DNA of 64,000 bases from Gentiana macrophylla (GCA_026214975.1 CM047805.1:113889845-113953844); one strand, 5' to 3'. Positions 22,386-33,720 are shown, counted from the first letter of the stretch. Notes: generated from the letters alone by a model not told the origin. Numbers and translations are program-made.

Positions 22386-24154
22386 GATTTGACGATTAGA
22401 AAAATCGATAGTCCAAGCAAGTAACACTGAACATCGTACAGTTCAAGGGTAGTGTCTACTCAAACGAACTGCTAGTTCAAGACTGTTTCCATCTAAGAAA
22501 AGTCGAGAATGGGAAAGAATGTTTATACGTGTTAGTCATCTAAACTAAGTAGTTTTAAGGCTAAACCAGAAAATTAATCAATTGGAAATTAGCGCATAAG
22601 GAAAGTGATTTCGGATCATTGACCAATGCATCCTTAGCAATCTTCTCGAAAGCTAAGTTCTTTGCAAGAACTAGGTAGCTTTGCATTAAACGATAAATAA
22701 AATAGACAACGGACAGTTATTTCAGATAGATTAGTGGGAGTGATATAAGGAAATGAGTCTCGGATTCAATTCTTGAGTATCACAGAAAATTCATTTTCTG
22801 TTTTCGGATTCGTTGGAACGAACGTATTCATTTTCAATAGGATAATTTGTTTGTCTTATTGACGATAAGTATAACCTTCGTAGCACGAACCCAAGACTCG
22901 GACTTTTGTTTGATAAAGTCAGAACCACTAAGAAAAGCTGAATAGGTATATGTAAAACATCTTAAACTATATAAACGCAAATGGTGTCCGTATTTTGATA
23001 AACGCTTCTTTTTATTCTATTAATTAGTGCATATTCCCTAAAGACAAGATCTGAAGACTGACTTAGGGTGATTCCTATCTCCCAGTCACATGAACACTGT
23101 CTCAAAGGAACAATGACTAAGTTTCCTTTCAATCGGGAAAGGGTAATAGATTTAAAGAAGTTACATAGCTTGTTCATATCGACCTTCGGGGTCATATGAA
23201 AGATACAAGCTAGCGGGAGCTTCTGAGTAGTGACATGTTGTCTGATAACTACTCGAAACTCCGGTAAGTTTATCCAAAATATTTGGAGGAATCTCTAATT
23301 TCACCAGAGATAGAGTATTCCATGCTCAGAAATAGGCTATTGCGTAGTCTTTGGGAGTGATGCTCGGCCTGCCTCCCTGTGGAATGTTTTCACTAAAGGA
23401 TACACCAAAAATTTGCCTTACATAGTTATTGATGTGCTACAATACGCTGCTGAACTCATTTAAGATATTGGTTGCAAAATAACGGTTTACGTTGTAATAA
23501 AAAACCGAGAAGTCTACCAAAAAGATGCCTACGCATTTGTGGATAAGGAGTGAATTTGGCTCACCCCACTACTGTAAATAGAGGCATTTATCACCGAGTG
23601 CTTGAAGGTTGGACTGGAAATTTTACGAGCATGTTTAGAGCGTGAAATATCTTAAAGCATTGAGTAAAGGTTGGTTATAAATCTCGTAAAATCAGAGCAT
23701 GACGGTTATACTGTCAAACTCGGTCTGATAGAGTCTATAAATAACAACTTTAGATCTTGAAATATTTGTACTCAAGATGTTACTAACTGATTTGTTCGGT
23801 CCACATCCAACACCGGCAGTTGGTGATAACACTAATAAAAACTACTAAACTAGATCAGTATATCCATCCACCCCGAACGCAGTGGGAGTATGATTTGTCC
23901 AATACCTAGTGCAGGACCTTACGGTCTATATGGTAGATTGATGACCTATAGTCCTTCGTGGGCTGTGTAGGATCCTAATCATAGAGGTTGGTTTAAAAGC
24001 CATAACCTTGTGAATAGAGTTTGATACTCCAGTTCTATTGAAACTCTTGTAGATCCACCTGAGTATCTCAGGCCCCGTGGGAGTAATTGGAACTACACGG
24101 AGAAGAGTCAAATGAATAGGAAAGTTTAATTTTCAATGCAAAGCTGAGTAATTT

Positions 24155-24385
24155 AGGGGTGATTCCCTAAAAGGTATAGAGTTAACCAGACCGTGATCTC
24201 CTTCACCACTCAGTCTTGCTTGATTTCGTCAGAAAGTGGGAAATATGGGTGATTCCCTAAGACTTCCTTGCCGAACAACGGAATCTGAATTCATTCAGAA
24301 CATAAGGGTTTTAGCTAAGAACAAATATGCATTCGTTACAAAGCAGAAAATAGGGGTGATTCCCTGAGACCTTTTTGCGAGACGA
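24155..24385 (+). repeat. Three spaced copies of GGGTGATTCCCTAA-like motif
   Basis: TAGGGGTGATTCCCTAAAAGG, TATGGGTGATTCCCTAAGAC and TAGGGGTGATTCCCTGAGACC occur about 100 bp apart, and a weaker copy lies at about 23067. This suggests an old tandem array in the element interior. Confidence 0.6.
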
Positions 24386-25283
24386 ACAGTATCTTAATTT
24401 ATTCAGATAGAACCTTTGGTAGGTTACCTGCCACAGCTTATATCCTTCAGGGATTAAAGCAAACCTCTAGGTCATTTCAAAGTCATATATTTTAATATGT
24501 GGACTTGACCAGAATATTGATAAGTCATTCGTAGACTGGGCATCAATATTAGTAAAGTAGTATGTAGATTAGTGTTTATGAATGGTAACACTAAAACAGT
24601 TGGAAGCAACATGGGTGTGTTATCTGAAGTCAGAGTCTCACATGCCATCGGGATTCATTCTAAAGGATTTGATTCGCTCAAATTCACGAGAATCGATCAT
24701 TGGCAATCCCATCCATTCAACTGGTTAAGACATTCTTGCCTTTATGCAGCATTAACGATGTAGTCTACCCTACCTCTCAGGAATGCTTGTCTAAACCTGC
24801 AGATGAATACTAAATGGGATGTTTAGTGAATCCTCAAGTCTCTTCGGGAGAATGAGGAATAATATGCTAGTATATTCAGGTGCAAACTAGAATATAAGTG
24901 GTGACACTGATTCTGACTTTAAGTCAGATTGAGGATGATCGTTAAGTCAATCTCGTCCTCAGTGTTGAATCAAAGGCATATTGAAATCGTACCACCGGAT
25001 TAGATGGAAAGGCGACGTTTCGATCCCAAAGATTGACTCAAGCCACCAACCTACATGATCAGTGTACCAAGTCACAAGGTGTTCGGATTCTAAGTACGCG
25101 CCGGGTCACTGACCTACCCTACGGCGGCACACTCCGGTCGTGCTTGGAAGGATGAATTACTAAGATGCGCTTCGAGGGTACAGATTAGAGGGATACTTCT
25201 CGCTTGTTTTGAGCAAGTGGGAGAATGTTGTAGATATAGATAAATAAGGGTGTGCTCTAAAACAATTAATCCACTTGCCTTTC

Positions 25284-25298
25284 GTGCAAGTGGGAGAT
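25284..25298 (+). other. Polypurine tract of the 9.2-kb element
   Basis: CGTGCAAGTGGGAGAT immediately before the TG start of the 3' LTR. Confidence 0.75.
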
Positions 25299-27080
25299 TG
25301 TTGGGTGTAGTGCCCGAATGACAATTATGTAATGTTTTTAGGACAAAATTAATAATTCATCTTATTATATGCATGTATGCTTATAATTAAGACATACGAA
25401 AACCCTAAGTACCTCGTTTATGTAATCACATAACTCAAAGTGTATTGCTATACACAAGAGGATTGAGTTAGTGAGATGTACTTAAAATTAACTTAGTCTT
25501 AGCGTTTATTAATGAGCACGGGTCTCATGATTAATTTGCTATTAATGCATGAGAACACTTTACGATGTGTGATGATCTTATCCGGATTTGTCGGTAATAG
25601 GGTACCTAGTGGGGCATTTATATATGATGATAATCATATAGGGATGGACCGATTTGATTTGAGTTCTAGATATAATTCCGTGATCGAGAAGTCTTATCGA
25701 ATCACAAGATGATCATATATGTATTAATCTTAATCCTGAGGTGATCACAGACAACTGCTTAGACTAGGGTAGAGTTTGATGTGTTAGTAAGGATCACTTC
25801 GTAGTATGTGGTCCAACACTTCTCGTTGGCTCTATTCTAGAATGAGTGAGTAGTCTGTGTTATCACATATATGGAATCCATTCCTTCCCTCAGGAAGTAG
25901 ACAGACAGTTCCCTTATTTGTTAATCCTATAAAATGATCGATGGGCCCAGTTCATACTATATTAGTGGTGAACTAATTGATCACAAGGGGGTTAATGGTA
26001 AATAAGGATAATATGCTTCGAGAAGGGTTTACAGAGATATCCCGAATCGAAGTGACATTCTATGGAGGATTTATCCGTATGTAATGATTATATCAGTGGA
26101 CGCTTATCAACTCATAGTTGAGTATAAGTTATTTGTATTCGGCAGAGTTCAGTTTCGGGTTTATGGTGGTGTAATCCCGGAAGTAATAGATTGAATATTA
26201 TTGTTCGGTCTGATGGATAATATTATTTAATTTATTGTAGCTACTGAATATGGGTCCATGGTCCCGACGTGGCTCCTAACATAGCATATGTTTTCTTGTC
26301 GTTTCACCTCAATTATAAATTAAATAGTTGGATTGGACTATTTAATTGATATGTGGATTAATTGTTTAGTTGGACTAGATAACTAAATACATGGAAAATA
26401 AATTTTTCGTGGTCTCGGCCCAATGTGTCAAAAATGCGTGTGGACCTTAATTAAATTAAGGGGGGCGCATATTGTTGTTAATTAATTGTCAAGGAATTAG
26501 TTTTCTTGGATAATTATTTAACATGTGATTAAATTATTTATGTGTTAAATAATTTAAGGAAAAGAAAATCTTTTGTATATCCTAAATTAATTTAGGAATA
26601 TTTTAGATTTATCATTTTAAGGAAAATGGATTATTGTAATTGATTTTGTATTTAATCCTTTGGGGGCTTAAGTTTTACTCTCCTATATAAAGAGAGTTCT
26701 CCCAAGCCTTATTGACACACTTATTTTCGAAATAATTGGGAGTGTTATAGCTTAGAGATTTCGGCAATAATACTAGGGTTTCGAGTTGGGATAATCCTCG
26801 GGATTATTCCGGTAGCATATCGAGGAGGTCCGGCGGCTTGAAACACCATCCACCTGGTGGTGCTTGGAGACCCACGTTGGAAGACTGTGGCTTCTCATCT
26901 AGCTTGGATCTAGGATTGAAGATTATTCTTGGAGTTTATTCACCATAAACTGGTAAGCAATCTAACCCCCTCGTAGGTTAGATCTATTTATTTTATGTAT
27001 TTTGGTTGACTGGATCTAGATCTATACTATTCCGCAGCGTAATCGGGTGGATCTTGATCCATCTGACGATATTACATCCT
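25299..27080 (+). repeat. 3' LTR of the 9.2-kb element
   Basis: Same start (TGTTGGGTGTAG) and same end (ATTACATCCTA) as the 5' LTR. It differs from it at multiple scattered sites, so the element inserted well before the segmental duplication. Confidence 0.85.
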
Positions 27081-28529
27081 AAAAGTTCTTTGTCAATTCA
27101 GAACTTTCAATCTGAACTCGGTGAACTCATTTGCTGATTCAATGCGAGTTCAGTATACTCTATTATTCAATCTCTATGTGAAAATGGGAGGATACTTGAG
27201 GCACGAGATTATCTTGTCGAGTTGGTAACTTGAGGATTCAATTCTAGATCATTTACTTACAATTTTGTTCACAAAGATTGCTCTCAATTTCAATAAGGCG
27301 AGGGATAGTTTAGATGTGCAACTATGTGAGAAAATTGAAGAAGGTATGCAAAGAAGAATTTATGTTGTAAAGAAGGTGAAACCTATTTTATCTTGAGATA
27401 TTAAGAGGAGAAAGCGGCGGATGTTGAAATGAAGATCGACTACTTTCAAAGATTATTTATCCCATTTGATACACGAAGTAATAGGTACGGTGCTCGAGGC
27501 TTGCATTATTTTCTTATTACATTGTGTTGCAAAATGATGAAAATCACTAGGATTTAGATTCATTTCATTGTTTCACCAATTCGGTTGGGCTTGAATTTTG
27601 AGGATGTATTAGTAACTAAATGTTTCCTCTTTGTCAAGGAGTTCATGCAAAATTTCATGGAAATGTATGTAGCGCTCGTGATTCAACTGTTTTGTTATTA
27701 TCAGAAAAGTACTTTATAAACCAAATGAATATTTAGGTACATCATCCGAAGACCGACTCAAAACAGCCTCAAAATAGCTCAATATCTAGCTCATATAAGG
27801 CTCAATTCAAGGGCTACTTGAAGACACACATATGTCACAAATTCAACGAAGTATCTCAATATATAGCATTAAAATTAGCCGTATATATGGAGTAATGCCT
27901 TAAGAGTGTTGTTCACTTGGTTCATATCATTAAGCTTTCTAGTACACTAGTTTTTGGGGGTGTTACCGTGTTCTTTGTGTTAATGTGTTCTTCATATCTT
28001 TATTCTTGTGTTATTGTTAATATCGCTATGTATTGTTAGTAAAAGGTGTTATTGAAGGCATATGGTATCTTTATTTGCTTTTAATCTTTCCTTGCATTCC
28101 ACTATTTGTGTGGTGTGGTTTTGGTCCAGGTGATTGAAGGTTGTTGATTTAAATGGTGAGGCAATGATGATGTTTTTTTGTCTTTAGAAATATGGAGGAG
28201 CCTAGATTTCCTTTTGATGAGGCTTAGCTGCTGCTATTTAATGCCTTTTTTGTTGCTTCATACATCTTTCATGAAGTTTGCTATGGTGCGGGGTTGAAGG
28301 ATTAATGTCCATAAATGGTAAAACAGACTACTTTGGTCTTCAACAACTTGAAGAATATTTTAGTTCCCCTTATAGGTTTTTGACTATATCCAATATTAGT
28401 AGGATTTTATTCTCTTGATTCCCTGGGAGTCGCATCTCCATAATTTTTTGAAAAAACCAGACGTGATGCTATTGAACCTTATACTAGATCTGTTACTGTT
28501 TTACTGTAAACGCTGCGATTAAGTTCGGT

Positions 28530-28800
28530 TAAAAACTATGTCGAAAGGGTATCATATGAGATATCAAAATGAAAAGAAAAAAATATGAACTTTGGTGAAA
28601 GAATTATGATCGGTGTTCTAAATAAAAAATTACGATCGTTTATAAGAAAAACGCTCCGAATAATGCAAATATTATTTCGGCTTTCAAAATTTACGTCGGA
28701 AGAGTATCGTATGAGATTTCAAAATAAAGAGCAAAAGAAAATATGAATTTTGGTGCAAAAGTTTTGATGATCGGAGTTCTAAGTCAAGCGTTATGGATGT
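28530..28800. repeat. Diverged direct repeat, two units about 158 bp apart
   Basis: Unit 1 (about 28530-28645) and unit 2 (about 28688-28800) share GTCG(A/G)AAG(G/A)GTATC(A/G)TATGAGAT(A/T)TCAAAAT, then AAAATATGAA(C/T)TTTGGTG, then TGATCGG(T/A)GTTCTAA, in the same order. Confidence 0.75.
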
Positions 28801-29360
28801 TGAAAAAAAAACCGACATACCGTAAAAAAAAAATAAAAGAGGAAGGAAGGGACGAGAATCTAAACTGAATGAGAGTGGAACGCGTTCTATTTGTATAGGT
28901 AAGTGTATTTTTGTCCGTCTTATTTTTTTGTCCTTTTGTAATTTTTCAAATAGTGTGTCTATTTATTTATTTTTGTATTAAAAAGTGGATTTTAGTCTCC
29001 TTCTCCCTTGAATAATTACAAGATTGTTATTGGAATTAGTGTGTAATTGAATTTAACTAGTTATACTAATGTAATTGGACCACCAGTGTCATCAATTTAA
29101 AACAACATGATTGATGATTGATTTTTATTTGGTCTAGGACCATAGTAAAATTTGCGCTTTCCTTATTAGACATGTGCAAAAATTGTTAAATTTTATGAGT
29201 CATTTATGAAGTTTATTTACATAAGGGAAATGATATGTGCACTATACATTTGTGTAGTGTACATACCACTACATGATTATTTCCATTCACTAAAGTGATT
29301 AATTATGAGTCCCAATAAAATATATGGTGTTGAGTGTGTTGTGTAGGATGTTGTGTTAAA

Positions 29361-29387
29361 ATGAGTAGTGAATGTATCACTACTCAT
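29361..29387. repeat. Perfect hairpin, 10-bp arms
   Basis: ATGAGTAGTG and CACTACTCAT are exact reverse complements around the loop AATGTAT. The sequence is retained in copy 2 (about 50344-50370). Confidence 0.85.
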
Positions 29388-29571
29388 TACATAAATTAAG
29401 AATACATAAAATCACTTGTGAACTATCCAAGCAAACTTTTTGCATAAATGTAACGAAAATTCAGTGAACTATCCAAGCCTTCAAACAACATATGAACAAT
29501 TTATTTATTGATGTATGATTAAAATATAGCAAGGTAATATTCTGATTAAAAAACAACACAAATTTTACAAT

Positions 29572-29712
29572 GGTCCTGGACCAAATCCTACTTGGTGTGC
29601 CAAACCAATAGGATTTTAAAGTTTTGTGGTGGTCCCCAATGTTTAAAAATCAACACCCAATCATGTTTCTCTAAATTGATGACATGATGGTTCAATTATT
29701 TGGTCCAGGACC
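29572..29712. mobile_element. Small MITE, 141 bp, perfect 15-bp inverted ends
   Basis: GGTCCTGGACCAAAT at 29572-29586 and its exact reverse complement at 29698-29712. A related, internally shorter and inverted copy lies at about 29075-29150 (GGACCACC ... GGTCTAGGACC), sharing the CATGATTG and TGTCATCAATTTA segments. The superfamily is not determined. Confidence 0.65.
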
Positions 29713-29851
29713 ACCATTAAACTACTGAAAAAACAATATAGCATTAAAAGAATTCAGTAAACATGCATGCATGATTGAAATAAGTCTACAGTAATCTATA
29801 TTTCTCCTTCATTCATAGTAGTTCTTCTCGGCATATAATTCATTTTGTAGT

Positions 29852-31311
29852 TCATTTTTCCAGCTTGAAATGAGGCAGCGAAGCATACCCATCAAGGCCT
29901 TTGGAAGTGTAGTAGGCTATATATTCATCAATGGTCACCGGACGGTATACCGGAGGATTTTCCGCCGACAAAAGCTCTTTGATTGGCTCAAAGATACGAG
30001 AAGCATACCCTTCTCCATGGCATGGTCTTAAGAAACTTGCTACGTTGACTCTAGGGCCAACATCTCTTGCCAATGCTCTATGATACACACTTTTGAACTT
30101 ATCATTAGATACTATCTGCACAAAAAAGTGAAACATGTCAATCACCATTGCATGCATGAAATTTAAGATATGAAAGTGAAAATTGAAAGCTTGCCTGGAA
30201 TATGTCTCCAATGTTAATGACTAAAGCTCCCGGAACATAAGGAACATCAACATATTCGTTATCATGAAGTACTTGCAAACCTTCTACCTCGTTTTGCATG
30301 AGCAAAGTAAGAAATCCAAAATCAGTATGGGTGACACTAGACAAAGTCAGCTCTGGTTCAGGGCATGGAGGAGAGTAGTGTCCTTTACAATATAGTCCTT
30401 CAGCACATCCCATATTTAATAGATAATCCTTCTCGAGTTCTAGAGCCTCCGAGAGTAACTCAAACAATGTGTGGCCTACCCTGGTAAGGTTTTTTGCGTA
30501 CTCATTCATTACATCTCTGTCACAGAAACAAAATTTTGAGGGATAAGAAGGTGACTAAAGAACAAAAAGGCAACCAAAAAAAATGGAAGAAAACTTGAAT
30601 CATAAGCTTAGTAGCTCGAAAAGTGAAATGACTAGTTATGAATATGTACCTGAAGATCTCGGGCAGTTCTTCCCAGTTAGGATCAACAGGAGCCATTTTG
30701 CACAAAAATGTATCTTTCCATGTGGCTGCAGTAGTATTATACATGAAGAAATTGCTGGTATATATGACCCTCCGTGAGCTGTCACGGCTATAATATTGCT
30801 TCTTAATCTCATGATCTTGTTCGTGAAACGCGATGGTGCTCCGTATCATTTCCTTCATAACATCCAGAGGAATCCCATGATTAACAATCTGAAAGAATCC
30901 CCACTCTTGACAGGCTTTGCTAATCTGTGAAACAATCTCAGCCCTTGTGTCTGCATTATCACTTGCACCATCGACCATAAGGTCAATAAGTGGAACCTCT
31001 AGTTTCTTCGACATGTTGGTACGCCTCTTTTCAGTCTTGAGGTTTTCATGATGGAAAAAAGAAGGGATCTTTTTCACACCAGAATCAACAAGTCCCTTAA
31101 CGCCGACCTTCGAAGCATCGAAGGCTTTGGCATCGCTGTTGGAATCGTTTTGAGGAGTGCTTATCCATTGGGTTGCTTTCTCACATTTGATTGCTTTTCT
31201 TACTACAGTAATCAGTTGCGGCGATCCGCCCCGACCATGAGGGCCATTCTTTAGTATATCCAAAGATTTGCTTTGAAGGAAAGTTTGTGAACCGGAAAAT
31301 ATAGAGGCCAT
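29852..31311 (-). CDS. 2-oxoglutarate/Fe(II)-dependent dioxygenase (ACC-oxidase-homologue type), copy 1, three exons
   Basis: Exons on the minus strand are 31311-30650, 30516-30195 and 30115-29852; the joined length of 1248 nt gives 415 residues. Intron 1 (133 nt) is GT-AG. Intron 2 (79 nt) has a GC donor (CAG|GCAAGC) and an AG acceptor. The core follows the plant DOXC family (ACC-oxidase homologues, deacetoxyvindoline 4-hydroxylase type): an [16 protein letters not shown] start at about residue 63, VPLIDL at 106-111, [13 protein letters not shown] at 136-148, iron ligands H284, D286 (T-H-T-D-F-G-F) and H340 (Y-H-R-A-L), and the family C-terminus. R350, expected to bind 2-oxoglutarate, is present, but the usual R-x-S is R-V-N here. 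The first ~60 residues are an extra S/K/R-rich, acid-poor segment resembling a plastid transit peptide; ordinary members start near residue 60. Substrate unknown; family members oxidise specialised metabolites. A TATA box lies about 80 nt upstream of the ATG. No frameshift is seen. Confidence 0.9.
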
Positions 31312-31387
31312 TATGGATGGGAAAGAAGGAGATTATAAGGAGAAAATACACTCCAATTTGGTGGGAATTTTGATGTCACCAAACGAT

Positions 31388-31397
31388 GCTTTTTATA
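31388..31397 (-). promoter_or_regulatory. TATA box of dioxygenase copy 1
   Basis: TATAAAAAGC on the minus strand, about 80 nt before the ATG. A TTGACT (W-box-like) motif lies just upstream at 31415-31420. Both are conserved in copy 2. Confidence 0.6.
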
Positions 31398-31692
31398 GGT
31401 GTTTAAGGTTGAAAAGTCAAGCACATAACCATTGTAGACGTATTTCTCTGCATTTTATGATTTCATAATTAGTTGTCTACTTTGTCTTACTAACATTAAA
31501 ATGCCAATTGTATTATAATTAATTAAGTAGTTGACTTATTAACGTTAAGATGCTAATTATATCTTTAATAATATTTACTAAATTTAACAAGAATGATAGT
31601 GCTGGTTTAATTCTACCACAACCACCATGTGAAAACCCCCTGCTTTGCTTATTAAAGGGCCTCCTAATGAACTATTTGGCTTTTTTTTTTTT

Positions 31693-32051
31693 AGCTAGAA
31701 AGTTGCTGTCCGAAAAAAACCGATAGAAGAAGGGCAGGCTGGTGAATCTATCTCCACCATGCCCAAAGACAAACTTGCAAAGAAAATGCAAGAATACTAA
31801 AAAATCATTTGGTAAAGCGGGGAGGGCGGGATCGCGATCGACTAACGGAGAAGTCAAGATTTGTTTCAGGCTTGCCTTGAGCGGATACGGCCAAAGGGAA
31901 AAGGAATGCTTGTCAAACTCAAGGGCAAGGCTACTTACTGATGATGTTTACGTCGGTCCCGTAATAGCTCTCCAAGCTAACAAACCACTGAGAACGTTTC
32001 CATGACGAAGGCGACCTCAAACCTCAAAAGGGAAGTACAGATGGTTTCGGC
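31693..32051. other. 359-bp insert found only in copy 1
   Basis: At this point copy 2 (about 52674) goes straight from a T run to ATATAACTATTTGAC. Copy 1 has about 359 bp between the same sequences. The insert has clearly higher GC than its surroundings and no terminal inverted or target repeats. A frame of 87 codons (31742-32005) resembles no protein I can name. It could be a fragment of organellar DNA or of another nuclear locus captured at a T-run break, or it could have been deleted from copy 2. Confidence 0.6.
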
Positions 32052-32518
32052 TATATAACTATTTGACTTAATTAAATAATAAATTGTTATGCATATAGGT
32101 GTATTATTGGAGATTATGATGTTAAAATGTTTACCAATTGCCATTCTTTTATGAAATAATCCAACCGCATCATTAGTTGGAGTGATAAAAAAAGGTTAAC
32201 AAAAATAATTCGCGTAGAAAATAAGGTGTGGACTAAAACGTAATGGCGTGATAAGATTGAAAATGGTTAAAAAAAGACCGTTTCAATTTTATATGATTGA
32301 AAATGACAATTGATAGGTAGATGTACGAAATCACTTATTCAATTTCACTATTTTTTTTCACTCCCAAAGAAACCGACTTTCAAGAAATTTATGGGAATTA
32401 AGGGAGTTTACGTGTATTAACTCTCTTTTTTCTAATTAGTTTTTTCTTTAAATTTTAATTAATTAATTATTTTAGGATAATTGGTAAATAGGTATTTAAA
32501 TAATTAAAACCAAATTAC
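32052..32518. other. AT-rich sequence at the right end of duplication copy 1
   Basis: No gene or repeat seen. It ends exactly at the junction with copy 2. Confidence 0.6.
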
Positions 32519-33515
32519 CTTAAAGAAATGATCCTGTAGTAGTGTTATTAAACCTGACCAACAGTCTCTCATGAGTCAGAAGTTGAGATTGAACTTCTTG
32601 CCAGGTCATAGATCCCACTCTAGCTGTCAGGTTAACTATAGTAGATTCATATTCTTTATCAAGACCTCCCAGAGTGGAAAAAAAACCGGCTGACTTTAGA
32701 AATGGGATATCCAGCTGTTGTAAGGTTGTCAGCATAAGATTTCATTTGCACCAACTAGTCAGCCATAGATTTGTTACCTTTAGTAGCCCTGGTCAAGGCA
32801 CTCTTGTATTCAAGCATTCTGGACTCGGCCTGACTATTATACAAGGTTTCCAAGGTCATCCAAACCTATAGCTGTAGTACACCCAACAACTTCCAAAAGC
32901 ACTTGTTCATACATTGAGCTAAGAAGCCATCCTACCAAAAGTTGGTCTGTGATATTCCATTCATTTATGGTTTGTGCTCTCTGATATGGAGATGGGGACA
33001 TAGCAAAAAGAGAACAGACATTCTATTCTGCATGTCAGTACCAAGAACATGTCCTTCAAGTCTATGTCCTCTAATTATAGGAAGAACTGTGGATTTCTAG
33101 AGAAGGTAATTAGAGCAATCTAGCTTAACATTACAAGCCTGATTTAGATTCCCAGTAAAAGGGATGCTGCTAGACATCGGATTCATAGATCCAAACCCAG
33201 GTATGGTTGATACACTTGGATAAGACTGATTCAACATAGTTGCAGGATTAGCATGACCAAAGGTAGTACTTGGGATGAAAGGAACAGTCCCAGATGAGAG
33301 AAAACTGCTCTGTAGATGAGTAAGATGAGGAAAGATAGCTCCAATCCGATGGTCACCGGAAAAGATGAAGGCAGAGTCCCGGTAAGATGAGGTGGTGTGA
33401 CAAATCCTCCAGCTCCAGAGTTTTCAGTGAGCTGATTTGTGACCGGGTTTCTCATGGTTTCAGCAGCAGCACTGTCCCCTGCTGTGATGGAGGAGGTTGC
33501 GCCGACGGAGGTCAT
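32519..33515 (-). pseudogene. copia gag, 5' part only (copy 2)
   Basis: Truncated at the duplication junction, so only the amino-terminal and central gag remain. The start region is cleaner than in copy 1: the frame from 33515 reads MTSVGATSSIT ... A-A-A-E-T-M-R-N-P-V. The TWQEVQSQLLTHERLL piece (32735-32520) is in another frame. With no pol and no 3' LTR it is a dead fragment. Confidence 0.8.
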
Positions 33516-33547
33516 CGGAGAAGAGAATCACGCCGACATTTTTCTGG

Positions 33548-33559
33548 GCTATGCTACCA
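33548..33559 (-). other. copia primer-binding site (copy 2)
   Basis: TGGTAGCATAGC, identical to 11785-11796. Confidence 0.7.
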
Positions 33560-33720
33560 ATATAAATGGATATATTTTGTTGAAATGAAATAGATTCTGT
33601 TTCTTATTCAGTACACAAACTTGCCTTATGTAGCAATGGCCAAGTGTCAATGTAAAAGACAGATTTACCCTTACATAATATACCCTTACAAACATAAACT
33701 AAACATCTCTATTCTTTAAC
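33560..33720 (-). repeat. copia 5' LTR (copy 2), uninterrupted
   Basis: Matches the split LTR of copy 1 and preserves the single TGTAGCAA empty site at about 33629-33636. Confidence 0.88.

Larger units (their letters stand above)
17834..27080 (+). mobile_element. Large LTR element without recognisable gag-pol (LARD-like), 9.2 kb
   Basis: Two long direct repeats (17834-19612 and 25299-27080) begin TGTTGGGTGTAGTGCCCGA. A primer site of the initiator-Met type follows the left one, and a purine tract AAGTGGGAGA precedes the right one, so the element is on the plus strand. The 5.7-kb interior has no frame longer than about 110 codons, and no RT, integrase or gag motif could be found. It is therefore a non-autonomous or extremely decayed element mobilised in trans. 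The initiator-Met primer site suggests copia-type partners but does not prove it. The flanking bases do not form a clear 5-bp repeat. Confidence 0.8.
27081..29851. other. Non-coding stretch downstream of the dioxygenase gene
   Basis: No frame here resembles a known protein, although fragments such as N-F-N-R/K-A-R-D-S-L-D-V-Q-L-C-E-K-I-E-E-G-M (about 27280-27350) could be an eroded coding exon of unknown origin. It contains a diverged direct repeat (28530-28800), a hairpin (29361-29387) and MITE sequences (29075-29712). Confidence 0.45.
10751..32518. repeat. Segmental tandem duplication, copy 1 (21,768 bp)
   Basis: Everything from 10751 (CTTAAAGAAATGATCC) to 32518 (CCAAATTAC) recurs in the same order and orientation at 32519-53138. 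The internal junction joins CCAAATTAC directly to CTTAAAGAAATG. The outer flanks read GTAGGAC before copy 1 and TCTTTTACCC after copy 2. The two ends share only AC at the breakpoint. Copy 1 alone contains the nested hAT element and the 359-bp insert at 31693-32051, which together account for almost all of the 1.15-kb length difference. Confidence 0.95.

Noticed and set aside
17829..27090. 5-bp target duplication of the 9.2-kb LTR element (GGTTC against AGTTC)
   Set aside because: It requires assuming an extra LTR base and one mismatch, so it was not used to set the boundaries.
27280..27420. Possible exon (N-F-N-K-A-R-D-S-L-D-V-Q-L-C-E-K-I-E-E-G-M segment)
   Set aside because: It reads like protein over about 40 codons but has no identifiable family, splice sites or neighbours; mentioned only within the intergenic entry.
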